39,592 nt of DNA from an uncultured Akkermansia sp. (GCA_904501915.1 CAJGCV010000005.1:1-39592); one strand, 5' to 3'. Positions 8,991 through 17,495 are shown, counted from the first letter of the stretch. The notes: generated by a model not told the origin, from the sequence alone. Numbers and translations: made by a program.

Positions 8991-9020
8991 ATTATACCAG
9001 ACGAAAAACGGCATGAAAAG
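8991..9020 (-). promoter_or_regulatory. ilvB promoter (extended -10)
   Basis: On the minus strand TGGTATAAT (8999-8991) is a consensus extended -10 element. A weak -35-like T-rich hexamer lies about 17 bp upstream. The predicted leader is about 55 nt; I see no leader-peptide attenuator in it. Confidence 0.65.
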
Positions 9021-9068
9021 CATTATTTTCGTCTCTCATAGCAGTTTAGTGCCCGAAATCACTATTAT

Positions 9069-9836
9069 TTAACGTTCGGGATACAAAATCTGCACTTCAT
9101 TACCGCAATCCAGCATCATCGCAAGCTCATTCAAATCCTTCTGTTCCATGCATAACTGAACTGTAGCGCGGGTATTCTGCCCAGAAACCAATGCCATACC
9201 GTTCCCCAATACAAGGACACGTTCAGATGCCGGATACTGCGCAGAACGAGGCAACACCACCACACCATTCAAATACCCTTCCCGAGCAACAACGCTTGTT
9301 TTTTCAGATTTCTGCTTAGAACGCGGAATATCATCCATGCTCAGGAGGGGATAATCAGCCACCAGCTGCTCTCCGTCCCACACAGAGACCTCACGCTGCA
9401 GAGGATTCACCACCAAACGCAAACGCATAGGAACCACAACAAGCTTCTGACCAATCCGGATATTAGAAGGCTCCACTATTCCGTTGAGCAGCATCAGAAC
9501 ATCCTGCGGGCATTTCTGGGTTGCAGAAATGCGGGCAATATTATCACCACGGCGAACCGTGTACACCTTAGCACCGGGATGCAGACGCGAAAGATAACGC
9601 GGCACATTGACACGACCACAAATCTGTCGGGCCTCGCGCCCGGCAATTCCATTATCGGTCACATATGGCTGCAGCAACAAAACAGCCTCCCCGCCTTTCT
9701 GCTCCTGCATCAGGCGGCGGGCCTGCTCCAACGCCTCCGGTCTGCGCGGCCACAGGGAGTAATTTTCAGCAGCAGACGCAACGAGCACAGTACTATATAA
9801 GACCGCGCCGACGAAAATCGAAAATATTGATTTCAT
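9069..9836 (-). CDS. Secreted LysM protein with degenerate L,D-transpeptidase-like domain
   Basis: 255 residues. A Sec signal peptide (MKSIFSIFVGAVLYSTVLVA, cut near ASAAEN) is followed by a short helical region, a LysM peptidoglycan-binding module at about 91-134 (VYTVRRGDNIARISA ... RIGQKLVVV) and a beta-rich domain at 137-253. The last part lines up with a YkuD domain: RLRLVVNPLQREVSVWDG fits the first strands and ATVQLCMEQKDLNELAMM fits the post-catalytic helix. Where YkuD enzymes have SHGCIR(L/M), this protein has TRATVQL (222-228), so the catalytic Cys and its His are gone. Likely a wall-binding pseudoenzyme. The start overlaps the upstream gene by 44 nt and has no Shine-Dalgarno. Confidence 0.8.
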   Translation of the reverse strand: MKSIFSIFVGAVLYSTVLVASAAENYSLWPRRPEALEQARRLMQEQKGGEAVLLLQPYVTDNGIAGREARQICGRVNVPRYLSRLHPGAKVYTVRRGDNIARISATQKCPQDVLMLLNGIVEPSNIRIGQKLVVVPMRLRLVVNPLQREVSVWDGEQLVADYPLLSMDDIPRSKQKSEKTSVVAREGYLNGVVVLPRSAQYPASERVLVLGNGMALVSGQNTRATVQLCMEQKDLNELAMMLDCGNEVQILYPER

Positions 9837-10290
9837 ATGATTTCTGAATCATTTCCAAAACAAAAGCAAGCAGAGATACCTCCCAGGCATCATCCACACC
9901 CATCACGACAGAGCGGAACGGATCCCCGGAACTCAGAGATTCACGCACCACACGGTCTGCCACTTCATCCACGCTATCGTGAACCAGCTCCTCTGCCACA
10001 TCTGAGCGGCAAAAACGGAATCCGTACTCAAACAGGGGCTGAAACCGGGCTCCGTGCTCTTGCATCCATTCAAAAAAGCGAGCAGCTTCAGCGCTGAATC
10101 CTTCCGTTTCCAAGGTTCTCAAATCCGGCGGGCGCAGTATGCGTGGACGACTGGCCTCCACCCAGCCGGAGCGAATGCGGCACACACCCACCTCGTCCAT
10201 AGGCTCAGTAACAAGCCTGAAATTAAACCGGGTATCTCCAAATGAATCAATGCGGCGGTCGGGAGCATACAGCACCCGTGTATTCCGCAT
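9793..10290 (-). CDS. Conserved-looking hypothetical protein
   Basis: A 165-residue soluble protein I do not recognise. It starts MRNTRVLYAPDRRIDSFGDT and has a central FFEWMQEHGARFQPLFEYGF segment and a C-terminal acidic/hydrophobic region; no signal peptide or membrane span. The frame is open back to 10389, but that upstream part is the acpP terminator. Plausible starts are ATG at 10317, directly after the T-tract, or ATG at 10290, chosen because the DRRIDSFGDTRF block follows it closely. Its 3' end overlaps the LysM gene by 44 nt, so the two are translated from one message. Transcription probably depends on read-through from acpP. Confidence 0.65.
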   Translation of the reverse strand: MRNTRVLYAPDRRIDSFGDTRFNFRLVTEPMDEVGVCRIRSGWVEASRPRILRPPDLRTLETEGFSAEAARFFEWMQEHGARFQPLFEYGFRFCRSDVAEELVHDSVDEVADRVVRESLSSGDPFRSVVMGVDDAWEVSLLAFVLEMIQKSYEINIFDFRRRGLI

Positions 10291-10318
10291 GGCATATTCT
10301 ATGGAACTCCGGTTCATC

Positions 10319-10370
10319 AAAAAAAAGCAAAGAGCGGCTCCACCGGTTGAGGAGGAACCGCCCGTTCTTT
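10319..10370 (-). terminator. acpP terminator abutting the next gene
   Basis: On the minus strand an imperfect hairpin (arms 10370-10354 and 10341-10329, core GCGGTTCC/GGAGCCGC) is followed by GC and T8 (10326-10319). The next possible ATG is at 10317, leaving no room for a separate promoter. Confidence 0.75.
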
Positions 10371-10389
10371 GAAAAAGCCACCGGGCCAA

Positions 10390-10629
10390 TTAAGCCTTGT
10401 GAGACTCAATGTAGGCAACTACATCAGCCACAGACTTAAGCTTCTCGGCGTCCTCATCGGGAACTTCCACGGAGAACTTATCCTCAAAAGCCATCACGAG
10501 TTCTACGGTGTCAAGAGAGTCGGCACCAAGATCCTCGATGAACTTGGCATCGGAGGTCACTTTTTCGGGGTCAACGCTGAGCTGAGCAGCGATGATTTCT
10601 TTTACCTGGGATTCGATATTGTCGGACAT
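10390..10629 (-). CDS. acpP: Acyl carrier protein
   Basis: Carrier of growing acyl chains in type II fatty-acid synthesis. 79 residues, acidic, starting MSDNIESQVKEIIAAQLSVD. The phosphopantetheine attachment site is in DLGADSLDTVEL (Ser38). An in-frame ATG at 10653 would add MHLKPEHL, but it overlaps the predicted promoter; the 10629 start gives the standard length. It has a near-consensus promoter and its own terminator, as expected for an abundant protein. Its fatty-acid-synthesis partners (fabD, fabG, fabF) are not adjacent. Confidence 0.97.
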   Translation of the reverse strand: MSDNIESQVKEIIAAQLSVDPEKVTSDAKFIEDLGADSLDTVELVMAFEDKFSVEVPDEDAEKLKSVADVVAYIESHKA

Positions 10630-10655
10630 AAGATGTTCAGGTTTTAAGTGCACTT

Positions 10656-10684
10656 ATTCTACCGTGTTCCCGCGCGCCTTGCAA
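10656..10684 (-). promoter_or_regulatory. acpP promoter
   Basis: On the minus strand TTGCAA (10684-10679), 17 bp, TAGAAT (10661-10656). The predicted leader is about 20 nt. Confidence 0.7.
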
Positions 10685-10716
10685 CAAAAAAGTGAAGGAC
10701 ACTCAAAAAAAACGAA

Positions 10717-11457
10717 TCAAAGGCTCTGACCGAGCGCTAAAGCAATCCCCCGGAATGTCAGCAACGGAGAAATTTTGCATTCTCGCCGCATTCCTGCAGA
10801 AACAGCTTCCGCATCACCACCTGTCAGGACCACGTGGATTTCAGCTCCGATTTCCTCCTCGATGGCATCCAATATGGCATCCACCATAGCAGGATACCCC
10901 ACACGCATAGCAGCCCCCATGGCTTCCTGTGTATTCCGGCCGATAACAGGGGCTGACTGCCAAGTCTTCACAACAGGCAGCTGTGCCGTACAACCATGCA
11001 GACCATCCATCATCGAACAAAGCCCCGGAGCAATCACGCCCCCCACGAAACAGGGTGAGCCTTCACGCTCCACCACCACATCAAAGGTCGTGGCTGTCCC
11101 CATATCAACCGCGACAAGCGGCAGACCGACCTCATGAACAGCAGCTGCGGCATTTACCATCCGGTCTGCGCCCAGAGTAGCCATCCCCGGATAATTCTTA
11201 AAGTTTATCATGTCCAGCGTCTCCGGCCCCGGTTTTATCACAGGCGCACCTGCGCAAAACTGTTCAATAAGTTGAGCAGCCCAAGGCACCACTGAACAAA
11301 TACACACCTTATCATAGTGCCACCCTCGCGTTATATCACACAGAGATTGCGGGGTAATATCCGCTGTGCGCATCATGCGGATTTCAGGTTCTCCCCCCTC
11401 CGCGCACAAGGCAAACTTTGTACGGGTATTCGAATTATCCACCAATAAGCATTTCAT
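10717..11457 (-). CDS. coaX: Type III pantothenate kinase
   Basis: Phosphorylates pantothenate, the first step of coenzyme A synthesis. 246 residues, ASKHA fold. Motifs: LLVDNSNTRTKFAL at the N-terminus (phosphate-1, catalytic Asp7, with the usual Gly of DxGNT replaced by Ser), GADRMVNA, VDMGTATTFDV, GGVIAPG and LHGCTAQLP. Type III enzymes are not inhibited by CoA. The ATG overlaps the stop of the upstream glycosyltransferase gene (ATGA), so the two are translationally coupled. Its neighbour acpP consumes CoA for its prosthetic arm but is a separate transcription unit. Confidence 0.94.
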   Translation of the reverse strand: MKCLLVDNSNTRTKFALCAEGGEPEIRMMRTADITPQSLCDITRGWHYDKVCICSVVPWAAQLIEQFCAGAPVIKPGPETLDMINFKNYPGMATLGADRMVNAAAAVHEVGLPLVAVDMGTATTFDVVVEREGSPCFVGGVIAPGLCSMMDGLHGCTAQLPVVKTWQSAPVIGRNTQEAMGAAMRVGYPAMVDAILDAIEEEIGAEIHVVLTGGDAEAVSAGMRRECKISPLLTFRGIALALGQSL

Positions 11458-12557
11458 GCCAGCAATTTCCTTTCGATAACTTGTGCTATACGTTCAGCCG
11501 ACTTCTTCCGGTTGGATTCAACAAGTTTCTGTTTCATACTCCGCCATACGGCTGCATCATCCGCAAGTAACAAACGCAGCGTATCCACAAGATGAGCTGT
11601 AGATTCCACGTGCCGTCCAACGCCATCTTCGAGCATCAGCTCCAGATTACCCTGCTCCTGACCAGGCAATGTAAAGTTGACAATCATCGGCACGTCTGAA
11701 GCATAGCATTCAAACATAGTCGCCGCACCAGCTTTACCGATGTACAGATGATGTTCCTGCAACAGGCGAGGCATATCGTCTGATTCCCGGAGAACAACTA
11801 ACCGCCCCATCTGGCATTGCGCTGCAAACAGCTGGTTCAAATACCGTTCATGGCGACCAGCCAATACTGTTACAGTCATATGAGGAAAATGATTCAGCAA
11901 AGCCGACAAATCATCCTCAACACCGCGCCGCTGGCGGTATGCACCATAAACAACCCGCATCTGACCATCATGCGGCATCATACACTCCCGGGCAGGCACA
12001 AATGCCCGCCGCACAGGAAAACCAGCTGCAACTATTGTTTCACCCTGCATAGCGTAGCGTTCCAGAATCATACCGCGTGATCCTTCGTCCGGTACAATCA
12101 CCAGAGGCGCTTCTGAACGCAACCACGGCTGACTGATTTCACGCGCATCTGTCACAAGCACGGCATATGGAACATTACACCCACTTTGCCTTTTCAACTC
12201 ATCCAACATGTAAGCAAAAAGCGGGTATGTACAGATGACCACATCCGGATTTTCCGAATGCAGAATGCGCGCGAGACAGTTCATCACGGGACGAAGCCCC
12301 GGACCTCGTATCAGACGACTCCAATCCGCTGTATCAGTAAGCGCATATGTCACCCCCCACAGCCACGGCATCCGGCGTACACAAAAGTTGTAAAATTGCT
12401 GAGTAAGTCTGAAAAGCCAAGGCTGCGCCAGCTGGCAGACATCCACCACCCTGGCCTGCCAGCCACATTGCTCATAGTGCTCTGCCATAGCATAGGCTGC
12501 AGAATGGTGCCCCTTTCCGTACCCCACACTTAGTATCAGTATTTTTTTGTTCGGCAT
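11454..12557 (-). CDS. MGDG-synthase/UgtP-like glycosyltransferase (GT28 type)
   Basis: About 367 residues. The N-terminus KKILILSVGYGKGHHSAAYA carries the GxGHxxAA signature of the monogalactosyldiacylglycerol-synthase/UgtP family, which also includes MurG-like folds. The C-terminal donor-binding half has IGKAGAATMFEC and LPGQEQGNLELM, the usual sugar-nucleotide site. The likely role is transfer of a hexose to diacylglycerol or another lipid acceptor at the inner membrane. A role in the nearby polysaccharide locus is possible. Start: GTG at 12560 or ATG at 12557; I prefer the ATG. It is coupled to coaX by a 4-nt overlap. Confidence 0.82.
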   Translation of the reverse strand: MPNKKILILSVGYGKGHHSAAYAMAEHYEQCGWQARVVDVCQLAQPWLFRLTQQFYNFCVRRMPWLWGVTYALTDTADWSRLIRGPGLRPVMNCLARILHSENPDVVICTYPLFAYMLDELKRQSGCNVPYAVLVTDAREISQPWLRSEAPLVIVPDEGSRGMILERYAMQGETIVAAGFPVRRAFVPARECMMPHDGQMRVVYGAYRQRRGVEDDLSALLNHFPHMTVTVLAGRHERYLNQLFAAQCQMGRLVVLRESDDMPRLLQEHHLYIGKAGAATMFECYASDVPMIVNFTLPGQEQGNLELMLEDGVGRHVESTAHLVDTLRLLLADDAAVWRSMKQKLVESNRKKSAERIAQVIERKLLA

Positions 12558-12581
12558 CACAACCAGTCAGGCTTATTACTG

Positions 12582-12613
12582 AAAACAAGCTCCGGCAGAT
12601 TCTGCCGGAGCTT
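12582..12613 (-). terminator. Terminator of the OPX/Wzc operon
   Basis: AAGCTCCGGCAGA (12587-12599) and its exact complement (12601-12613) form a stem of at least 12 bp, followed on the minus strand by GTTTTC. It lies 20 bp after the OPX stop. Confidence 0.75.
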
Positions 12614-12633
12614 CGTAAGAGCAGTTCTTCCCG

Positions 12634-13251
12634 TCACGGGCCAATCTTGTCCGGACGTCCTTCGAATGGCTTTCTCCTCGGCACATATACCGAGTCATTC
12701 GGCATGAGTTTGATGGTTCTATCACGCGCACTGAAATAATCATAAATGCGGGTCACCTTACCACGAGTCACCTGAATCTGACGTGAGCCAAAATCGGTAA
12801 TATCGCCGCAGTCAATCAACGCCTGAATCAAGGTTATCCCCTCACGATAAGGCAGATTACGCTTCTCGCGCACATAGCCCGCAATCTGAATATAACGGGT
12901 ATCAACAGGAGATTCGCCCTTGGGGCCGACATTGGCCATAATAATGGGATCAGCGTATATCTGCTGCGAAAGATACAACGAACGGAGGGCATTTTCAACC
13001 TGTCGTGCCGTCTGCCCCACCACTTTGACGCGCCCCGAAAGGTACGGCACAGAAATGGTTCCATCTTCACGGCTCACGGGGTATTCACCATTCACGTTCG
13101 CAACATCTTCACTGGGAATATTCTTGAACTGCAGCACAACAGTACCGCCTTTCGTTGCCCTCGGCTCAGTAGCAGCGTCCTGCGCCAGTAGCGGCATGGC
13201 AAACGCCAGCAACAATAACCCTTTAAGCAAAGTCTTAAGTTTTTCTTTCAT
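12634..13251 (-). CDS. Polysaccharide export (OPX/Wza-like) protein, short form
   Basis: 205 residues. A Sec signal peptide (LLLLAFAMPLLAQDA) lacks a lipobox Cys, so this is probably not a lipoprotein. A Poly_export domain at about 50-115 contains YPVSREDGTISVPYLSGRVKVVGQT and is followed by a single SLBB-like region (YIQIAGYVREKRNLPYREG) to about 190. The long C-terminal part that makes Wza's own outer-membrane channel is missing. It fits the short, periplasmic OPX class that needs a separate beta-barrel, which is present two genes upstream. Encoded 12 bp after wzc-like, without a Shine-Dalgarno. Confidence 0.86.
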   Translation of the reverse strand: MKEKLKTLLKGLLLLAFAMPLLAQDAATEPRATKGGTVVLQFKNIPSEDVANVNGEYPVSREDGTISVPYLSGRVKVVGQTARQVENALRSLYLSQQIYADPIIMANVGPKGESPVDTRYIQIAGYVREKRNLPYREGITLIQALIDCGDITDFGSRQIQVTRGKVTRIYDYFSARDRTIKLMPNDSVYVPRRKPFEGRPDKIGP

Positions 13252-13263
13252 ATATTTAAAATA

Positions 13264-15468
13264 TTAATAGAGTTCAGCATCATCATTTGAGCGGCTCTGA
13301 GTCTGCTCTACCACTTTCTGCATGGTAGAATCTGAAGGCTTGGGTTCTTTGCGATCGCCACCTTTGCTATAATACGAATAGTATGTGGTGTAGTACTGAT
13401 ACTGCGTATCTCCAGAGATATCCACATTGTTCATAACAAGCCCCATAAGCTTACCGCCTGCGCTCTGTATCAGCGACTTGGCACGAACCAGAGCCTTAAT
13501 GGGCATCTTCCGAGGCTGCAGCACCAGAATGGAGGCATCTGCACGGCTTACAAGCAAAGATGCATCACTTACACCCAGAACAGGCGGCGAGTCCAGAAGA
13601 ACAACATCGAAGCGCGACGACACTTCTGAAAGCAAGGTCTGCATCCGGTGAGAACCAATCAAACCGCTCGGGTCTACCGGCACCGGCCCACTGGGCAGCA
13701 TGTACAAATTATCGCGCCCGGTCTGGAACACAACATCTTTCAGTTCCGCCCGATTGGACAAATATGTAGAAAGACCTATTTCGCTCTTCAATTCCGCATA
13801 GCGCGCCAGACGAGGACGACGAAGGTCCGCATCAATCATCAATGTGCTGTACCCAGCCTGGGCAAATACGAAAGCAAGATTACTCAACGTAGTTGTTTTA
13901 CCCTCACCTGCGTTTGCTGACACAACGGCAATGGTTGTCGCGCGGTACAGCTCACGTTTCAACTCAATATTTGTACGAAGAATACGGTATGCCTCTGCAT
14001 CCGGACTATCACCATCCTGCAGGATAAGCAAACCGGCATCCTGAGGAATAACACCCAGCACGGGCAGACCAAGGGCTCGCTCCGCATCCTCCAACGTTTT
14101 AATGGAGGTATCAAAATAGTTACTCAGGAACGCCACCACTACGCCAGCCATCATGCCAAATACCGCCCCCACTATCAGATTCAGACGGTAATTGGGTTTG
14201 CTGGGGGCAGTTGCCAGACCAGGTCGGCTGTACACCTCAAGACTGGTGCGCGGCGCCATCAGTCGCATTTTATCTGCAATGTAGTCATTCTCCAGCTTAT
14301 CATAGCGGGCTTTTTCCGCAGCATATTCTTCCAATGCATGCTTCACCTTCTGGTCTTCCAGAGTTTTGTCACGCAGGCGGTCTCTGGCCTGTGTATACCG
14401 CTGCTCAAGCTCCTGGAGTTCAGATTTCTTGACGTCGAGCTGATCCACCATGGAATCACGCATACCAACAAGTTCCTCATACAACTGGTCACGTGTAGTC
14501 TTATGCTGTTCATCAAGACGCAGCACAACAGGGTGACGCAAGCCGTAACCGCTAAGCAACATCTGCGTGCGATTATTCTCTTCCTCTGTATAGCGATTAT
14601 TTAACTCTCGCACCTTGGCAGAGCAGTATGACTCCGCTGTAAGCAAACCGGTTCTAGTCACATACCCCAGCAATTCAGCATCCTTCAGACCTTGCAGCTT
14701 TCCAATGTGCACAGTCATCTGCGATATTTCGGCCTGCATCTGCAGCCGGTTGTTATTCAACTGCTGCAGTGTCTGTTCCTCTGCTCCAGTAGAAATAGGA
14801 GCCACGCTACCAGCATGGTTATTCCACATTCCCTGAATATACTTACCGGAGCGGATATACTGTCTGACGACATCAGCCTTTCGTTCCAATTCATCCTGTC
14901 GGGAACGAAGCACTTCGTAACGCTTATTAATAGCTTCGTTGATGATGGCGTTTTCCTTCTCCTCGCGAATTTCCTTATAACAATCCACGACTGCCTGACA
15001 CACCTGCTGAGAGACTCGAGGGTCATCCGTCTCAACCTGAATATCAACGAGATTCGTATTTTTGCGCGGCATCACCTCAATCATGTTGGAAAGGCGGCCT
15101 GCAGCACCTACTTCATCGCACCCCCACTCATTGGGCAAATCAAGCTTATTAGCAACAGCAATCAGATTCTGCTGAGATACAAGAATCTCAAACTGAGTCT
15201 GCATATAGGCATTGCTGTCAGCCATTGCTGCAATGGGGTTTCCTTCACCACCGACAGCCACGTTGATGATATCCCTGGGCTGCTTGATTTCAAAGGTCAT
15301 TCCACTCCGATACTGAGGCGTCATCATCTTGGTGATGATGGCACTGCTCACAAATACCAGAAGAAACACCAGCATTACCACCCTCCACCTGCTGCGCAAC
15401 ACCTGCATGTAATCCTGCGCGTGCAACACGGCTTCTGTCTGTACTTGTGACCCTATGCTCTTTTCCAT
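13264..15468 (-). CDS. Wzc-type polysaccharide co-polymerase and tyrosine autokinase
   Basis: 734 residues, starting MEKSIGSQVQTE. TM1 lies at about 29-48 and TM2 at 429-449, flanking a Wzz domain with long coiled coils. The cytoplasmic BY-kinase has Walker A SANAGEGKTTT (about 517-527), Walker A' IDADLRRPR (about 545-553) and Walker B VVLLDSPP (about 622-629). A C-terminal tyrosine cluster (QYQYYTTYYSYYSKGG, about 689-704) is the usual autophosphorylation site. It controls chain length and export of the exopolysaccharide. An in-frame ATG at 15504 lies inside the preceding terminator, which argues for the 15468 start. The fused membrane/kinase form is typical of Gram-negatives. Confidence 0.95.
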   Translation of the reverse strand: MEKSIGSQVQTEAVLHAQDYMQVLRSRWRVVMLVFLLVFVSSAIITKMMTPQYRSGMTFEIKQPRDIINVAVGGEGNPIAAMADSNAYMQTQFEILVSQQNLIAVANKLDLPNEWGCDEVGAAGRLSNMIEVMPRKNTNLVDIQVETDDPRVSQQVCQAVVDCYKEIREEKENAIINEAINKRYEVLRSRQDELERKADVVRQYIRSGKYIQGMWNNHAGSVAPISTGAEEQTLQQLNNNRLQMQAEISQMTVHIGKLQGLKDAELLGYVTRTGLLTAESYCSAKVRELNNRYTEEENNRTQMLLSGYGLRHPVVLRLDEQHKTTRDQLYEELVGMRDSMVDQLDVKKSELQELEQRYTQARDRLRDKTLEDQKVKHALEEYAAEKARYDKLENDYIADKMRLMAPRTSLEVYSRPGLATAPSKPNYRLNLIVGAVFGMMAGVVVAFLSNYFDTSIKTLEDAERALGLPVLGVIPQDAGLLILQDGDSPDAEAYRILRTNIELKRELYRATTIAVVSANAGEGKTTTLSNLAFVFAQAGYSTLMIDADLRRPRLARYAELKSEIGLSTYLSNRAELKDVVFQTGRDNLYMLPSGPVPVDPSGLIGSHRMQTLLSEVSSRFDVVLLDSPPVLGVSDASLLVSRADASILVLQPRKMPIKALVRAKSLIQSAGGKLMGLVMNNVDISGDTQYQYYTTYYSYYSKGGDRKEPKPSDSTMQKVVEQTQSRSNDDAELY

Positions 15469-15483
15469 GGCGTTCTGTATATC

Positions 15484-15522
15484 AAAAAAAAGGGAGAGGT
15501 GCATTCTTTTCTGTACCTCTCC
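15484..15522 (-). terminator. Intercistronic terminator upstream of wzc-like gene
   Basis: On the minus strand GGAGAGGT (15522-15515) / ACCTCTCC (15500-15493) with a 14-nt loop, then C and T8 (15491-15484). Only 15 nt separate the T-tract from the wzc ATG, so downstream expression needs read-through or a promoter inside the hairpin. Confidence 0.8.
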
Positions 15523-15540
15523 GTAAGCTTTTCTGTTCTT

Positions 15541-16761
15541 TTAGAAAGTGTAGTTAATCCCCGTTGAAATTACGTGGCGTGAGTAATCTGCATTCGTTCT
15601 ATGCTTATCTGCATCATAGAACGTATATTGATAACGGATATTACCCGTCAGTTTCTCCGAGAACTTGTAATTCATACCAACGTGGGGTCTATATGTCAGA
15701 TTCGTCTCATCTTCCATTCTGTACGTACCCTTTGAATACTGAGCACGCAGCACGGAAATACCGAAAGTAAAGGAGACATCCGGAGACAACGTGTACACGC
15801 CATCAACACCAACGCGAAGCGTCAGGTCTGACAGGTAGTTAAGATTCGCGCCGCGGTACGTATCCACATTCTCATTGGAAAGCACCGCGTATGAGTTCAC
15901 GCTGAAACCTTCTGCAGCCTTCCGGTTGTACCCCAGACGAATATTGGGGCTCAGGAATGACTCATTGTGAATGTACTTCTGCTGCACGCCAACGCTCACG
16001 CTACAGCTGGAAAGCGGGTCAAGAGCACGGTCAAACCCGAACATGAGCGTCATGTTGTCCGAGTTATAACCATAATCACGGCGGTCATTCTTGTAAGAGA
16101 AATTCACCTTATAGCTCAGCACTTCAGAGGCACGATAACTCAAGCCTGCCCCCAATGTGAAATACTGGCGGTCATCACTCTGATATTCAGTTTCGCTGTA
16201 CAGCAAACCGCTGTACGCGGCGTTTACATTCCAGCTCCACCGGCTATCTATTGACTGGTTGTAGCTGTTATTGAATGCCCAGTTAAAACATTCACCCTGG
16301 CGGCGTGCTGCCGAAATTCCGGTAGAATAATCAGGCTCCGGGCTATACGTCAGATTCAGAGATGCCATGTAGGAGCTACGCGAATTGAATGCATGCACGA
16401 GCGTGGCTGTCGCCCCCAGGTCAGCAAAACTCTGCTTCCCGCTGTTGGAGCCATAACTCCGGGAATTACTTGACTCCAAATAATGAGTCATACCCAGATT
16501 CAGACGATACGTAATCTTATCAACCGACTCATAATCAGCAAACGATGCATCCACACCAGCTCTTACAAACGGACTACTCGTCTGATCTGAGTGAGTTGCA
16601 TTCATATTGCTGTCATACCCCACGCTTGCATAAGCACCATAGCGCGCTGTATGCGACTGAGGCAACCCTACCATGGGAGCCGTATCGTACAACGATATTG
16701 CACCTGCGCTACCAGCACACAAAACTGCCAGCAACGCTCTGACAATGAAGCTAGATTTCAT
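15541..16761 (-). CDS. Outer-membrane beta-barrel of the exopolysaccharide locus
   Basis: 406 residues. A Sec signal peptide (MKSSFIVRALLAVLCAGSAG) is followed by a run of alternating, aromatic-rich strands (for example YGAYASVGYDSNMN, YRLNLGMTHYLE, LSYKVNFSYKNDRRDYGY), ending HVISTGINYTF with the C-terminal Phe typical of BamA substrates. The strand count is about 16-18. Located directly upstream of wzc-like and OPX, it is a good candidate for the outer-membrane export channel that the short OPX protein lacks. Sequence alone does not prove transport. Confidence 0.82.
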   Translation of the reverse strand: MKSSFIVRALLAVLCAGSAGAISLYDTAPMVGLPQSHTARYGAYASVGYDSNMNATHSDQTSSPFVRAGVDASFADYESVDKITYRLNLGMTHYLESSNSRSYGSNSGKQSFADLGATATLVHAFNSRSSYMASLNLTYSPEPDYSTGISAARRQGECFNWAFNNSYNQSIDSRWSWNVNAAYSGLLYSETEYQSDDRQYFTLGAGLSYRASEVLSYKVNFSYKNDRRDYGYNSDNMTLMFGFDRALDPLSSCSVSVGVQQKYIHNESFLSPNIRLGYNRKAAEGFSVNSYAVLSNENVDTYRGANLNYLSDLTLRVGVDGVYTLSPDVSFTFGISVLRAQYSKGTYRMEDETNLTYRPHVGMNYKFSEKLTGNIRYQYTFYDADKHRTNADYSRHVISTGINYTF

Positions 16762-16784
16762 ACAATACTGTTACTTGACAAAAA

Positions 16785-17351
16785 TCAATTATCAGCAGAC
16801 GTCGGAGGAGGCGTCGGAATCACCGGATATTCCTCATCCGGAGGAGTAGGAACAGCCGGAACTGTCGGCACATACGCTTCCGTTGTCACGCCACTACCAG
16901 CAGCCTGCCCACCAGTTACCGAACTACCGGCAACACCCTGCGTCACCACACTTGCCACAGCCTGAGTCTGGGGCATTGTGCACAGCAGAGAAAACAGCTG
17001 ATACCCCGGCGCACTGATTACAGACGGCGTATAGCTACCACCCACATTACCACCAGCCTTTGCGCCTTCGATAAACCCCTGTTCAAGAGAAGGAGAAGCG
17101 AGCATCACAGAACGAAGAACGGCATAAGTCTCAGTCGCAGTCCAGGAATCCTTTGCACCCATCACCGCTTTAAAGACATCCACAGCCTTCGTCGTATCAG
17201 CCTTTACTGTTTCATATACGGCTACGCAGAGAGAATCAAGAGTTGTATTCCCCTTGACCATCTGAACTAACTGATCAGCGCTAGCCGCAGCACTACACAC
17301 AGGAGCAGAAAACAGCCCCATCATCAAAACCAGTGAAAGTACTTTTTTCAT
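16785..17351 (-). CDS. Small secreted protein with Pro-rich tail
   Basis: 188 residues, not recognised. A Sec signal peptide (LSLVLMMGLFSAPVCSAAA) precedes a helical Ala/Val-rich middle and a low-complexity C-terminus rich in Pro, Thr and Val (VPTVPAVPTPPDEEYPVIPT). It has one of the few good Shine-Dalgarno sequences in the window, AAAGGAG 6 nt before the ATG. It lies 30 bp downstream of tRNA-Gly(UCC) and 23 bp upstream of the beta-barrel gene, so it probably heads the beta-barrel/exopolysaccharide transcript. It could be a periplasmic or surface accessory protein of the exporter. Confidence 0.75.
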   Translation of the reverse strand: MKKVLSLVLMMGLFSAPVCSAAASADQLVQMVKGNTTLDSLCVAVYETVKADTTKAVDVFKAVMGAKDSWTATETYAVLRSVMLASPSLEQGFIEGAKAGGNVGGSYTPSVISAPGYQLFSLLCTMPQTQAVASVVTQGVAGSSVTGGQAAGSGVTTEAYVPTVPAVPTPPDEEYPVIPTPPPTSADN

Positions 17352-17381
17352 CTTGACTCCTTTCGTTATACTTTAAGAAAA

Positions 17382-17452
17382 AGCGGGTAGCGGGAATCGA
17401 ACCCGCATGATCAGCTTGGAAGGCTGGAGCTTTACCATTAAGCTATACCCGC
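17382..17452 (-). tRNA. tRNA-Gly (anticodon UCC)
   Basis: Cloverleaf read on the minus strand: acceptor GCGGGTA/TACCCGC, D arm with AATGGTAA, anticodon loop CTTCCAA with TCC, T arm GCGGGTTCGATTCCCGC. The 3' CCA is not encoded. An upstream promoter is present. No terminator separates it from the secreted-protein gene. Confidence 0.95.
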
Positions 17453-17466
17453 GCAACTTCGGACGA

Positions 17467-17495
17467 AATTTAACACACATTCCTAACCTTGACAA
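17467..17495 (-). promoter_or_regulatory. tRNA-Gly(UCC) promoter
   Basis: On the minus strand TTGTCA (17495-17490), 17 bp, TAAATT (17472-17467). Transcription would start about 8 nt before the tRNA. Confidence 0.6.

Noticed and set aside
8929..9000. Leader-peptide attenuator for ilvB
   Set aside because: The ~55-nt leader has no short ORF rich in Ile/Leu/Val codons and no alternative hairpins.
7195..9072. Long plus-strand ORF (625 codons) opposite ilvB
   Set aside because: It is antisense to a complete, motif-perfect IlvB, and its translation is His/Arg/Ser-rich without any domain; a codon-bias shadow.
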